Positions 17,201 through 25,770 of a stretch of DNA of 64,000 nt are shown here, in pieces. Origin of the DNA: Lichenicola sp964247725 (lineage in GTDB: Bacteria; Pseudomonadota; Alphaproteobacteria; Acetobacterales; Acetobacteraceae); NCBI GenBank assembly GCA_964247725.1, contig CAXTVM010000004.1, positions 1-64,000 of the forward strand. The letters are read 5' to 3'. The position numbers and the translations under genes were made by a program. The stretch's first letter is position 1, and the number at the start of each line of letters is the position of its first letter. Under the pieces are notes generated by a model. It did not search any database, had not been told where the DNA came from, and worked only from the letters and a program-made list of their open reading frames with translations.

Positions 17201-20085
17201 GGCGACCCGGTGTCATGACGCTGCCGCTCGGCGAGATCCGGACCGAGTGGCGGGAGGCCTCGGGCAAGTGGGCGCTGCCGCGGGCCTTGGGACTGCGTGC
17301 GGTGCGCAAGCGTCTTGCCGCCCAGGCGGACGGCGAGGTTGCCGAGGAACTCGGTGCCGATCTCGACCGGCTGGTCGAGCTGCAGCAGATCGATGGCGCG
17401 TTGGCGGCCGCGCCGCTCGCCGCTATCGGCCACCGCTGGCGCGGCCTGGCCACGGATTTCGGGCGGCTGCGCGAGGTTGGTGCATGGGCACGAGCGCTAC
17501 GGGCGGCTTCCGCGGCCTGCGCGCCCGACCCCACAGCCTTGATCGCCCTGAGACTGCGCCTCCGCCGGTTGCTGACCGAGACGCCGGACCTGCTGGCGCC
17601 GACCGGCGCGATCGGGCTCGGCTTGCAGCGGTTCCTAGAGGCGCAGGCGGCGGCCAGGGCGGACCTCGAGGCGTTGGCCGTCCACTGCGGTCGCGACGCC
17701 GCGGGCCTCGTCGACCCGGCCCGGGCGGATTGGGTTCCCACGCTCGCCCGCCATCTGTCCGGCTGGTCGCAAGCCGCACCGATGATCCGCGACTGGTGCT
17801 CCTGGTGCGGCGTGACCGGAACGGCGACCCAGCTCGGGCTGGGACCGCTGGTGCGGGCAGTGGAGGACGGTGTCATAGCGTCCACCGACCTGGTGCGCGT
17901 CTTCGAGGCTAACTACGCGAGGTGGTGGATCGGCTGCGCCGTGGACGTCGCGCCGCGGCTGCGCAGCTTCGTCGCCGCCCAGCACGAGACGCGCATCGAG
18001 CGGTTCCGGGCACTCGATACCCGAATGCTGGATCTGGCCAGTCGCCTCGCCAGGGCCCGCCTAGCGACCGCAATCCCGGGTGCGGCCCAGCGCCAGCACG
18101 ATCCCGAGTTCGCGGTGCTGACCCGCGAGCTTGCCAAGCGGCGGAGGCATCTTCCGGTGCGTCAGCTGGCCCAGAAGATGCCCAAGGCGCTGCGCCAGCT
18201 CACCCCCTGCCTGATGATGAGCCCGCTTTCCGTGGCGCAGTACCTACCGGCCAATACGGCTCAGTTCGACCTCGTGATCTTCGACGAGGCGTCCCAGATC
18301 CCGACCTGGGACGCGGTCGGCGTCGTGGGCCGCGGGCGGCAAGTCATCATCGTCGGCGATCCCAAGCAGCTGCCGCCGACCAGCTTCTTCGAACGCGGAT
18401 CGAGCGACGGCGGAGGCAACGTGGAAGTCGAAACCCAGGACCTTGATTCCATCCTGGACGAGTGCAGCGGCGCCGGCATCCCATCGATCGAGCTGCGCTG
18501 GCATTATCGCAGCCGGCACGAGAGCCTGATCGCCTTCTCGAACCACGTCTATTACGGCGGCCGGCTCGTCACGTTCCCTTCGCCCGTCACCACCGACACC
18601 GCGGTCTCCTTCCGATTCGTGGCGGACGCCACCTATGGCCGCGCCGCGGACCGCACCAACCCGGTCGAGGCGAGGGCGGTGGTCGCGGAGGCGGTCTCGG
18701 TCCTGCGCCGCTCGCCGGCACCGTCCCTGGGCATCGTCACCTTCAATGCCGAGCAGCAGAGCCTGATCAACGATCTGCTCGACAAGGCGCGCCGCGACGA
18801 TCCGAGCCTTGAGCCTTTCTTCAGCGATACGGCCGGAGAGCCGGTGCTGGTGAAGAACCTCGAGGGCGTGCAGGGCGAGGAGCGCGACGTCATGCTGTTC
18901 TCGCTGATTTATGGACCGGACCAAGTCGGCAAGGTCGGACTGAATTTTGGACCGCTGAACCTGTCGGGCGGGGAGCGGCGGCTGAACGTCGCGATCACCC
19001 GCGCGCGCGAGCAGCTCGTCGTGTTCGGCAGCCTGCGGCCGGAGCAGATCGATCTTGCCCGGACCAGCGCCATCGGCGTGAAGCACCTGAAGCAGTTCCT
19101 GGTGTTCGCGGAGCAGGGAGCACGCGCCTTCGCCGGCATGGCCTCCACCTCGCTCGGCGATTTCGAGAGCCCGTTCGAGGCCGCCGTGGCGCAGCGACTT
19201 CGAGACAAGGGCTGGGAGATCCAGCCGCAGATCGGCGTATCCGGCTTCCGGGTCGATCTCGGCATCGTCGATCCCGACGCGCCGGGCAGCTTCCTGGCCG
19301 GCGTCGAGTGCGACGGCGCCATCTACCACAGTGGCGCCACCGCCCGGGACCGTGATCGGCTGCGGCAGGTGGTGCTGGAAGGTCTGGGCTGGCGTATCCT
19401 GCGCATCTGGTCGACCGATTGGTGGACGAACGCGGCTCGCGAGGCCGAGCGGCTACACCAGGCGCTCCAGATGGCCCTGATCCAGACGAGGAAGCAGCGA
19501 GCCGAACGTGCCGAGCGCTATACGGAGATCGCCGCGGCCGCGATAGCCTCCGCGCAGGCGCAGGAGCAAGAGACGCCTGATGAGTCCGGCCAGGCAACTA
19601 CCGCAGCCATCATCCCGGACGGCATCGACCCCGCCGGCTTCTACCTCGACGCCTATCGGCCGCGGCTCAGCGATCTCGTCTCCCGAATCGTCGCCGAGGA
19701 TGGCCCGATCCGCGACGATCGGCTGATCCAGCGCGTCGCGCGGCTGCACGGGTTCGGCCGGTCTGGTCGCGAAATCCGCGACCGTGTGCTTGCCTTGCTG
19801 CCCGTCGGCTGCGCGCGCACGGTGGAAGCAGTCGGCAGCTTCCTCTGGCCGCCCGGGTTGGCTCCGGAAGATTGGAGAACGTTCCGCCGGCCGCCGCAGG
19901 GTTCTAGCCTCGATCCGGCCGACCTGTCGTTGCAGGAGTTGATGGCACTTGTCGTCGCGGTTCGTGCGCCCGGCCTGGCGGACGAGCAGCTCCTGATCGC
20001 AATGAGAAATGCGTGCGGGATGGCGCGGATGGGTGAGCCCAGCCGGGCTAGGTTCATGGAGGCGATCGAGGCAACCAAGCGATGA
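14218..20085 (+). CDS. Giant DUF4011 helicase-nuclease, Hhe-like single-gene defence protein
   Basis: A 1955-residue protein. In order: a beta-rich N-terminus; a transglutaminase-like domain with Cys234 (ATCLDTTLL) and His260 (KDHAFAGLW); DUF4011 at about 392-412 (RLQRWRNRLLDLSGRNRLLN); an SF1 helicase with Walker A GPPGTGKS at 716-723, Walker B FDEAS near 1356 and GDPKQLPPTSFF; a Vsr/MTES_1575-like nuclease with SPFE (Glu1654), RVDLG (Asp1680) and VECDG (Glu1697); and a DUF3320-like tail after about 1800. Such DUF4011-helicase-Vsr proteins were described as the Hhe phage-defence system, from memory of the defence literature. It stands alone, flanked by an IS481 remnant. The ATG has only a weak ribosome site. 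Confidence 0.85.
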   Translation: MSEAANPDQHAIPDDPVALPGKIEARFQPVVNAVLWQNSVPMLTELSFTQVSDTAFRRVTIDLESQPPLFRPRSWRLQQAEVGQVRLFTDLDVQLDGIALQAFTEASLCIVTLTARAGDDVVATFQQEVRVLAPNEWGGARMIPDILAAFVQPNEPAIAPILRQASDLLRIAGLDDRLEGYQGSKRRVWEQAQAIWSAICGLDIRYINPPASFVSDGQRIRSAQQIVGERLATCLDTTLLFASCLEQIGLRPLIVLQKDHAFAGLWLSKGDFGVSTVDDAPGIRTRLKLDDLKVFETTLVTQRRKPTFQIACDRGEEHLKQESDGQFEAVIDVHRARQRRILPLPSRSAGDGFNETMEAEQDAARPPLQPAPILREEPVAEEEPTALTPASRLQRWRNRLLDLSGRNRLLNLPKSDKQLVVIDCPDPAELENMLAAMRGGGRGTPLRFRAWPDVMSGADPRSATLHRSRLNEDAGLTYARQALAKRELMIGRGDDAIQSALTEIYRKSRADEQEGGSNTLFLTIGSLWWRPENRDKPYQAPLILVPVVLERPSARSGFLLRPHSDESRLNATLLEMLKQEFDIRFPAFEGDHLPEDESGLDVPKIIDIFRAKLRDIPGWEVQDSVALTNLSFTKFLMWKDLEERAPFLYENAVARRLMDGPVDQPATVSAWHFGAGARHLDDALAAADLVCPMEADSSQLQAVARAAGGESFVLIGPPGTGKSQTITNIIANTLAQGRTVLFVAEKRTALEVVQRRLRQVGLADFCLDLFSSKASKMEVLEQLDRAQQAHEASSQESWMAARRDIAALRDELNDYVRELHRKARNGWTPFRAIGLVLRAEGAAIPEVPLQWPNLDHHDAAAWQRLVEATEELAATVDRIGDVARVPALVGIEQPSWSPVWQTRLLTASAAAAARLEALARESVALTDALGIGDRATDSASLLHLATLAALLLKSEAAEAGWAVSDQAKQTRTALGAEEARIVRHHALWSELAGRWRPGVMTLPLGEIRTEWREASGKWALPRALGLRAVRKRLAAQADGEVAEELGADLDRLVELQQIDGALAAAPLAAIGHRWRGLATDFGRLREVGAWARALRAASAACAPDPTALIALRLRLRRLLTETPDLLAPTGAIGLGLQRFLEAQAAARADLEALAVHCGRDAAGLVDPARADWVPTLARHLSGWSQAAPMIRDWCSWCGVTGTATQLGLGPLVRAVEDGVIASTDLVRVFEANYARWWIGCAVDVAPRLRSFVAAQHETRIERFRALDTRMLDLASRLARARLATAIPGAAQRQHDPEFAVLTRELAKRRRHLPVRQLAQKMPKALRQLTPCLMMSPLSVAQYLPANTAQFDLVIFDEASQIPTWDAVGVVGRGRQVIIVGDPKQLPPTSFFERGSSDGGGNVEVETQDLDSILDECSGAGIPSIELRWHYRSRHESLIAFSNHVYYGGRLVTFPSPVTTDTAVSFRFVADATYGRAADRTNPVEARAVVAEAVSVLRRSPAPSLGIVTFNAEQQSLINDLLDKARRDDPSLEPFFSDTAGEPVLVKNLEGVQGEERDVMLFSLIYGPDQVGKVGLNFGPLNLSGGERRLNVAITRAREQLVVFGSLRPEQIDLARTSAIGVKHLKQFLVFAEQGARAFAGMASTSLGDFESPFEAAVAQRLRDKGWEIQPQIGVSGFRVDLGIVDPDAPGSFLAGVECDGAIYHSGATARDRDRLRQVVLEGLGWRILRIWSTDWWTNAAREAERLHQALQMALIQTRKQRAERAERYTEIAAAAIASAQAQEQETPDESGQATTAAIIPDGIDPAGFYLDAYRPRLSDLVSRIVAEDGPIRDDRLIQRVARLHGFGRSGREIRDRVLALLPVGCARTVEAVGSFLWPPGLAPEDWRTFRRPPQGSSLDPADLSLQELMALVVAVRAPGLADEQLLIAMRNACGMARMGEPSRARFMEAIEATKR

Positions 20086-20258
20086 TCCGTCATCCGGACT
20101 GTCGGATGGCCATACGGGCCGTGCGGAAGGTTGTGCCGTCGCGTGCGTGGCGCGTGCGGGACCGGAAGCGTCGGGACCCTCAGAATGTTGAGGGCGTCCG
20201 GGAGAACCAGAAATTCATCGGGGCAGGACGACGGCTCCCGCCCGTAGCGTGCGGCCGG

Positions 20259-21209
20259 TCAAAGCGCCGCCCTGGCCATCGCGATAGCCCCTTCGCGGGA
20301 GCGCGCGGCGCCGACGAACCGGCGCAGGTGTACGAACACCGCGTCCGCCACTCCGCTGGCTTCGGCCAGGGCGGCGCCCTGCAGCCCGGCCCAGGCCTCC
20401 GGCAGCGGCCGCTTCTGCGCGAACGAGCCCGGCTCCGGCGGCACCGTGTCGACCATCCAGTGGCCGTTCGAGGCGGGCGAGACCGCGAACAGCACCGGCA
20501 GCCGCTCGGCGAACACCACCCGCTTCCACGGCATGCCGCGCTCCAGCACCAGGATGCGCGGGTCCGCCGCCGTCCGGTGCGCCGCCAGCACCGCCGCCTC
20601 GGCGTCCAGCCGCGCCCGCAGCGACTCGACCCGGCGAGCCAGCACCCCCTGCACCAGCGCCGCCGCTTGCGCGAACGCGTCGTCGCCGGCGTTGGGCCCG
20701 CTGCCGGCCGGGTCGTCCCAGGCCGGGTTGAACTCGCCGACTAGGGCGGCGAGCCCGAGCGTGTCCTGCCCGGCCGCCACCCCGTTGTCGATCTCGTCGA
20801 TCCGGCGCACCAGCCCGTCATCGAGCTCGGTCGCGATCCGCGCCCCATGCGCCGCACCCGCATCGCGCAGCCGCGCCGCACTCGGATCGCGCAGCAGCGC
20901 CGCGACCGCAGCCGCGCCGTGGACCTGCCAGACCAGGCCGGCAGACGAGAACGGCGTCCCGTCGCGGCGCGCCGGGGCACCGCGCTGGTGGTGGTCGAAA
21001 CGTCCGGTGGCCGCATCGAACACGCCGCCGACGTCGAAGACGATGTCGCCCGCGCCGATCACGTCGGCATCGCGGGTGCGCAGCAACGTATGGTCGTGCC
21101 CCGGCCGCTCGAGGCCGAGCGCCAGCCGCAGCACGACGTAGGCGAACACCTCGTCGCAATGGAACTTGCCGCCGTGGGTGACGAGGTGCGGGCGCGGCAG
21201 GCTGGTCAT
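20259..21209 (-). CDS. MYG1-like DHH-family hydrolase (UPF0160)
   Basis: A 316-residue protein. The N-terminal VTHGGKFHCDEVFAYVVLRL and IVFDVGGVFD...RFDHHQ segments provide the metal-binding His/Asp residues of the DHH superfamily, as in eukaryotic MYG1 exonuclease. RIDEIDNG and EFNPAWDD follow as in bacterial homologues. The C-terminus has WKRVVFAERLPVLFAV. The ATG at 21209 is chosen because the family begins just before THGGKFHCDE; an upstream extension to 21368 is not family-like. The role is probably 3'-5' RNA or DNA exonuclease activity by homology. Confidence 0.85.
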   Translation of the reverse strand: MTSLPRPHLVTHGGKFHCDEVFAYVVLRLALGLERPGHDHTLLRTRDADVIGAGDIVFDVGGVFDAATGRFDHHQRGAPARRDGTPFSSAGLVWQVHGAAAVAALLRDPSAARLRDAGAAHGARIATELDDGLVRRIDEIDNGVAAGQDTLGLAALVGEFNPAWDDPAGSGPNAGDDAFAQAAALVQGVLARRVESLRARLDAEAAVLAAHRTAADPRILVLERGMPWKRVVFAERLPVLFAVSPASNGHWMVDTVPPEPGSFAQKRPLPEAWAGLQGAALAEASGVADAVFVHLRRFVGAARSREGAIAMARAAL

Positions 21210-21427
21210 GGGGCGGGGTCCGGTCCAGGGCGGCGCCGTCCTGGCGCTGCGGTCCGCCGGGTCATACAGCAGGCGGGGCGCCCGCGTCGCCTGCGGTGCA
21301 GGAGCGGCGCCCGGCGGCGGATCGTGACCATTCAGTAAAGGCCGAATAAAGGAACCATTCGTCACCACTCCTCAAGTGCATGTCTTTCGAGATGATTTCC
21401 CGCAAGTCGATATAAAGAGCAATTTTG

Positions 21428-21455
21428 TTGACTTAGCCGTTCTCGCAGCTATGTT
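21428..21455 (+). promoter_or_regulatory. Candidate sigma-70 promoter of the TonB receptor gene
   Basis: TTGACT (21428-21433) and TATGTT (21450-21455) are separated by 16 bp and lie about 105 bp before the receptor start. The gap 21360-21560 is clearly richer in A and T than its surroundings, as for many regulated promoters. No Fur-box was recognised with confidence. Position and fit only; not verified. Confidence 0.3.
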
Positions 21456-21559
21456 ACCTAAGTTTGAGACTAATGGGACCGCAGGCGTCGCCCTTATAGT
21501 GCTCTCTCTGATCTTGGACTCGTGGTATTATTTGATACCGCGTAGATTGTGGATGTTCA

Positions 21560-23956
21560 ATGCTACAGATTACACGGTGTGGATCGCTGTTGGTGACCAC
21601 CATCCTGTTTGCCGGATCTACCGTGGAGACCGCGCGCGCACAAAGGGCGGCACCCTCGCAGGCTCAGGGCAAGAAGCCTGAGGTCGTGGTGGTGCAGGCG
21701 GCGGGCCTGAGATCGAAGGCGCAGGACACTCCGGCCAGCGTTCTGGAGGTCAGCGGCCGCAATCTGCAGGAACGCGGGATCACGTCCCTGTCCACGCTGG
21801 CGCAGGCGACGCCCGGCGTTTCGCTGAAGAGCGAGGGACCGAGCCAGAACGAGATCGAGGAGCGCGGCATGACGTCGAGCGGCGGCCACTCGCCGACCGT
21901 CGGCTTCTACCTCGACAACACGGCCCTGACCGGCCCGGCCGGCGCGCAGAACGGGCACGTCGTGATCGACCCGTCGCTGTACGACCTCGACCACATCGAG
22001 ATCCTGCGCGGACCGCAGGGCACGACCGGCGGTGCTCCGTCGATGGGCGGCAACGTCAAGCTTGTCACCAACCAGCCCAGCCTCAACACCCTCGACGCCT
22101 CCGCCGAGAGCATCCTGTCGGGTACGGATGGCGGCGGTTTCAACCACGACGACAACCTCATGGCCAACCTGCCCTTGATCCAGGACAAGCTGGCGCTCCG
22201 GGTCGTTGGCACCGAGAACTCCACCAGCGGATGGATCAAGCGGATCGTCGGCAACCCGTTCCCGCTTCCGACCGAGAACGGCGCCGTCCGAGGCGATGTC
22301 GGGGCCGCCCCGGTCGCGGCGAGCTTCCCCGGCTCCAACTCGTACCAGGTCTACGCCGCCCGCGTCAGCCTGCTCTGGGCTCCGACGGAGAACCTCGAGG
22401 TCACGCCGTCGTTCTTCTACGAGTCGAGCAAGCAGGACGGGATCAGCGCTTTCGACAGCGATCCGGGCACCCAGGCGCACTACCAGCCGTTCGACATCTC
22501 CGAGCCCCTGACCGACCGGATCTCCGTCTACAGCCTGAACGCGCGCTACCATTTCCACGGGTTCGACCTGACGTCGGACACGGCGCAATGGTTCAGGACG
22601 TCGGGGCAGACCGAGGACGCCAGCGAGAACTTCAACAACCCCCAGACGGGCGAGACCTACAACGCCAACAACGGCCTTCCCAACCCGGGCTACTACGGGC
22701 CGACCGGATCCGGCGAGGCGTTCGCGCACGAGGACGATCCGTCGCGGCAGTTCAGCGAGGAGGTCAAGGTGTCGTCCAACACCCAGGGACGGCTCGGTTG
22801 GGTCGCAGGCGCCTACTACAGCCACTTCAACTCGGTCTGGCTCTTCACCGGCACGACGCCGACCGCCGACGCCTACCTGGATCTCGGCACGTTCGAGCGG
22901 GCCACGACTCCCAACTGGTTCGACGCGGTCTCGCCGACGACGGAGGATCAGTATGCCGCGTATGGCAACGTCACCTACGCGATCACCAGCCGCCTGAAGG
23001 CCGATGTCGGCGTGCGCTGGACGGATTACGAGTACAGCTTCTCGTCCTCCATCAGTGGCTGGGGATCGGGGCTGGGGGCGGCGACGCCCTCGAACACCGG
23101 CCTCATCAAGCAGTCGGAGAACAGCGCCACGCCGAAATTCAACCTGTCCTACCAGGTCACCCCCGACCTGATGGTCTATGGGACGGTCGCGAGGGGATAC
23201 CGTCCGGGCGGCGGCAATGCGATCTACCCGACGGTCGGCCCGTACTGGAGCGCCGTCTTCTCGCCCTACAACTATACAAACGGCAAGTGGCCGACCAGCT
23301 ACAACTCCGACTCGGTATGGAGCTATGAGCTCGGGGAGAAGGCCAGCTTCCTCAACCACCGCCTCACCTTCAACGCCAGCGTCTATTACGAGGATTGGAG
23401 CAACATCCAGCTGGAGGCTTATCCCGGCGACTTCGTGCAGAACATCAACGGGATCGGCGCGAAGATCTACGGCACCGAGCTCGAGGCGTTGGCCAGGCTC
23501 GGCTACGGGTTCAACCTCGATGCCACGTTCGGGTACACGAGCTACTACCTGAACGGCGGACCTCATTGGCTGATACAGCCGACCGATATCATCCCGGAGG
23601 TGCCGCATCTGGTGGGCGACGTCGTACTCAGGTATTCGAAGAAGCTCCGCGGCAACTACCTGTTCACCGCGCAGGTCGAGAACTCGTATACGGGTCAGCG
23701 CTATTCGTTGGCCTTCCCCTACGGCTTCTCGACGAACGGCGCCTACACGCCGGTGCAGGCCTACGACCTGACCAACATCCGCGTCGGCATCGCCTCACGG
23801 CATGGCTGGACGGCCACCCTGTTCGCCAACAACGTGTTCAACAAGCACGCGCAGCTGGAGAATCTGTATCAGGAGGCCCTTCCCGACGCCGCCTTCAACC
23901 GGATCGTCACCAACCAGCCGCTGACGATCGGGATCGACCTGACCTATCACCTGTAA
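21560..23956 (+). CDS. TonB-dependent outer membrane receptor
   Basis: A 798-residue receptor. A signal peptide ends near ARAQ (about residue 28). The plug domain carries DTPASVLEVSGRNLQERGI, ERGMTSSGGHSPTVGFYLDN and EILRGPQGTTGGAPSMGG; GGNVKLVTNQP closes the plug. The rest is a 22-strand-type barrel ending in a family-typical terminal segment, VFNKHAQ...ITLTYHL-like with aromatic penultimate strand (TIGIDLTYHL). It would import a siderophore or other large substrate with TonB energy. No neighbouring gene indicates the ligand. It is followed by a strong hairpin at 24005. Confidence 0.9.
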   Translation: MLQITRCGSLLVTTILFAGSTVETARAQRAAPSQAQGKKPEVVVVQAAGLRSKAQDTPASVLEVSGRNLQERGITSLSTLAQATPGVSLKSEGPSQNEIEERGMTSSGGHSPTVGFYLDNTALTGPAGAQNGHVVIDPSLYDLDHIEILRGPQGTTGGAPSMGGNVKLVTNQPSLNTLDASAESILSGTDGGGFNHDDNLMANLPLIQDKLALRVVGTENSTSGWIKRIVGNPFPLPTENGAVRGDVGAAPVAASFPGSNSYQVYAARVSLLWAPTENLEVTPSFFYESSKQDGISAFDSDPGTQAHYQPFDISEPLTDRISVYSLNARYHFHGFDLTSDTAQWFRTSGQTEDASENFNNPQTGETYNANNGLPNPGYYGPTGSGEAFAHEDDPSRQFSEEVKVSSNTQGRLGWVAGAYYSHFNSVWLFTGTTPTADAYLDLGTFERATTPNWFDAVSPTTEDQYAAYGNVTYAITSRLKADVGVRWTDYEYSFSSSISGWGSGLGAATPSNTGLIKQSENSATPKFNLSYQVTPDLMVYGTVARGYRPGGGNAIYPTVGPYWSAVFSPYNYTNGKWPTSYNSDSVWSYELGEKASFLNHRLTFNASVYYEDWSNIQLEAYPGDFVQNINGIGAKIYGTELEALARLGYGFNLDATFGYTSYYLNGGPHWLIQPTDIIPEVPHLVGDVVLRYSKKLRGNYLFTAQVENSYTGQRYSLAFPYGFSTNGAYTPVQAYDLTNIRVGIASRHGWTATLFANNVFNKHAQLENLYQEALPDAAFNRIVTNQPLTIGIDLTYHL

Positions 23957-24004
23957 ACGCGACCGCGACGCGCTCGCCCGGCCGGCAATCCTGCCCCTCG
24001 GTTC

Positions 24005-24029
24005 AAGGCTGCCTTCACACGGCAGCCTT
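24005..24029 (+). terminator. Terminator-like hairpin after the TonB receptor gene
   Basis: AAGGCTGCC (24005-24013) and GGCAGCCTT (24021-24029) form a perfect 9-bp stem with a 7-base loop, 49 bp after the stop. No T-run follows, so termination would depend on the stem or on Rho. Confidence 0.55.
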
Positions 24030-24197
24030 CCATCGACGTGTGGCCGCGGCGGCATCCGAGCGCCGTTCTTCGGTCCAGCGACTGATCGCGCGCCAGGTCT
24101 GCCATGGCGGACAGCGCGCCGCCTATGGCTCCCTCATGCATTGATCGCATCTGGCGCCGCTCTGGACAACGTCATGCTTCAAGCTGCAGGAGACGGC

Positions 24198-24281
24198 ATG
24201 ACGACCACGCGACCACGCCGCCCAGTCCCGCCGCCCGCATCGCAGCGCTGCCGCAGCCACCGGGCGGATGCCGATCCATGA
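24198..24281 (+). CDS. Putative 27-residue leader ORF coupled to the porin gene
   Basis: ATG 24198 has AGGAGA at good spacing. The frame encodes an Arg/Pro-rich 27-residue peptide whose stop (24279-24281) overlaps the porin ATG (24278) in an ATGA junction. The porin start itself has little ribosome-binding sequence. The layout suggests translational coupling through a leader, but the peptide resembles no known family. Confidence 0.4.
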   Translation: MTTTRPRRPVPPPASQRCRSHRADADP

Positions 24282-25609
24282 CGTGGCGATGCGTGTCGAG
24301 ATCCCGTCCCGTCGGGCTGGCAGTGACCGCCGTCGCGCTGGTCACGGCGGCCACGCCGGTGCGGGCCCAGATCGCGGTACCCGCGTCCCAGCCGGCGGTA
24401 CCGAGCTTGCAGAAGGCGGTGCCGGAGGTCCAGGCCGCCACGTCCAGCGTTCCGCCGCCGGCGGCGGCCGCCTCCCGGGACTGGTTCAGCACCGTCACCT
24501 ACGGCGCCCAGATCGACGTGGGGGCCAACGGCAACTTCGACCGCCCCGCGGACGGGCTGAACTACGGCCAGCTGTTCGAGGACAAGGCCAACACCGTGCT
24601 GCTGAACCAGGTCCAGCTCACCGTGCAGCGACCGATCGCCGGCACCGTCGCCGGCTACGATGTCGGCTTCGTCCTGCAGGGCGCCTACGGTACGGACGCG
24701 CGCTACACGCACTTCCTCGGCGAGTTCGACTATGCGACCGGCGACCGCGAGCAGTTCACGCTGCTGCAGGCCGACCTGCTGCTGCACACGCCCTGGCTGA
24801 CCCCGGGCGGCATCGACTTCAAGCTCGGCCAGTTCCTGATCGCGCAGGGCTACGAGGCCATCGATCCCAGCGCCAATCCGTTCTACTCGCACAACTACAT
24901 CTTCAGCTTCGGGCCCTATCTCAACAGCGGCGTGCAGGCGGTCGCCCATGTCAGCCCGACGCTCGACCTCTACGGCGAGGTCGACACCGGCGACAGCACG
25001 ACGTTCGGCGGCGGCGACGAGAACGTCGTGCTGGCCGGGCTGGTCGGGTTCGGCCTCAACAACCTGGCGCAGGGCAGGCTCACCATCCTCGCGACCTCGC
25101 ACCTGGGGCCTGAGGATGCCGCGCATGCGATCGGCGCGCGCGCCAACCGCACGATGCGCTACGAGAGCGACATCCTCTCGACCTACAAGCTCAACCGCAA
25201 GCTCGGCTTCGTCCTCGAGCTGAACTGGCTGCGCGACGACCTGATCGGCGCCAACGCCTATGGCGGCGCCCTCTATGCCAGCTACGCGCTGACGCCGTCG
25301 CTGACCGCGAATTTCCGCGGCGAGATCTATCGCGACGATTCCGGCACTTTCGTCGCGGCCGATCCCGGCAACCTCGACAATATCCGTGCTATGGACGGGT
25401 TGCCGAACACCGCGTTCACCGCCGGCCGGCAGGTCTACAGCGAGTGGACCGTGGGCGTAACCTACAAGCCCACGGTCCCGCACGTGACGCTGCTGGCGTT
25501 CCGGCCCGAGATCCGCTGGGACAAGTCGCTCGGCAGCGGCCGCCCGTACAACGACCTGACCAGCACCGGCAGCTTCACCCTGGCGGGCGACATCATCCTC
25601 GGCTTTTGA
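24278..25609 (+). CDS. Outer membrane beta-barrel porin, BBP2/OmpL-like
   Basis: A 443-residue protein. A signal peptide with hydrophobic core GLAVTAVALVTAA ends at VRAQ. After a Pro/Ala-rich linker the mature part begins WFSTVTYGAQIDVGANGNFD and alternates as beta strands, with LKLGQFLIAQGYEAIDPSANPFYSHNY-type and SPTLDLYGEV segments typical of the putative beta-barrel porin-2 family, and ends in GDIILGF with terminal Phe, the usual outer membrane signal. It lies upstream of kdp, so it may serve cation entry, but that is inference. The start at 24278 puts the signal peptide at the N-terminus. Confidence 0.8.
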   Translation: MTWRCVSRSRPVGLAVTAVALVTAATPVRAQIAVPASQPAVPSLQKAVPEVQAATSSVPPPAAAASRDWFSTVTYGAQIDVGANGNFDRPADGLNYGQLFEDKANTVLLNQVQLTVQRPIAGTVAGYDVGFVLQGAYGTDARYTHFLGEFDYATGDREQFTLLQADLLLHTPWLTPGGIDFKLGQFLIAQGYEAIDPSANPFYSHNYIFSFGPYLNSGVQAVAHVSPTLDLYGEVDTGDSTTFGGGDENVVLAGLVGFGLNNLAQGRLTILATSHLGPEDAAHAIGARANRTMRYESDILSTYKLNRKLGFVLELNWLRDDLIGANAYGGALYASYALTPSLTANFRGEIYRDDSGTFVAADPGNLDNIRAMDGLPNTAFTAGRQVYSEWTVGVTYKPTVPHVTLLAFRPEIRWDKSLGSGRPYNDLTSTGSFTLAGDIILGF

Positions 25610-25616
25610 CAAGCCC

Positions 25617-25770
25617 GTTCGAGGATGCGTTGTGCCGGCGAGTCGAAGCGCCCATCTGCGCTCGGGTCCTGGGCTCACGGCTAGAAGGCCGCTCCGCTTC
25701 GGTTCCGGGCGGTCACGCCGGCCTTGCCGCTGATGCGGCACTCTCACCCGGCACATCCCGTTCTCGAACG
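25617..25770. repeat. Palindromic element, family 2, copy 1
   Basis: A 154-bp element bounded by inverted ends: GTTCGAGGATGCGTTGTGCCGG, shortened here to GTTCGAGGATG, and CCGGCACATCCCGTTCTCGAAC, shortened to CCCGTTCTCGAAC. The interior holds GGGCTCACGGC and GTCACGCCGGCC, conserved with copy 3 at 30673. No coding capacity is evident, so it resembles a MITE-like or structural RNA element. Confidence 0.6.

Noticed and set aside
21376..21681. 101-codon frame before the TonB receptor
   Set aside because: It overlaps the receptor start and the putative promoter; its end is only the receptor sequence in another frame.
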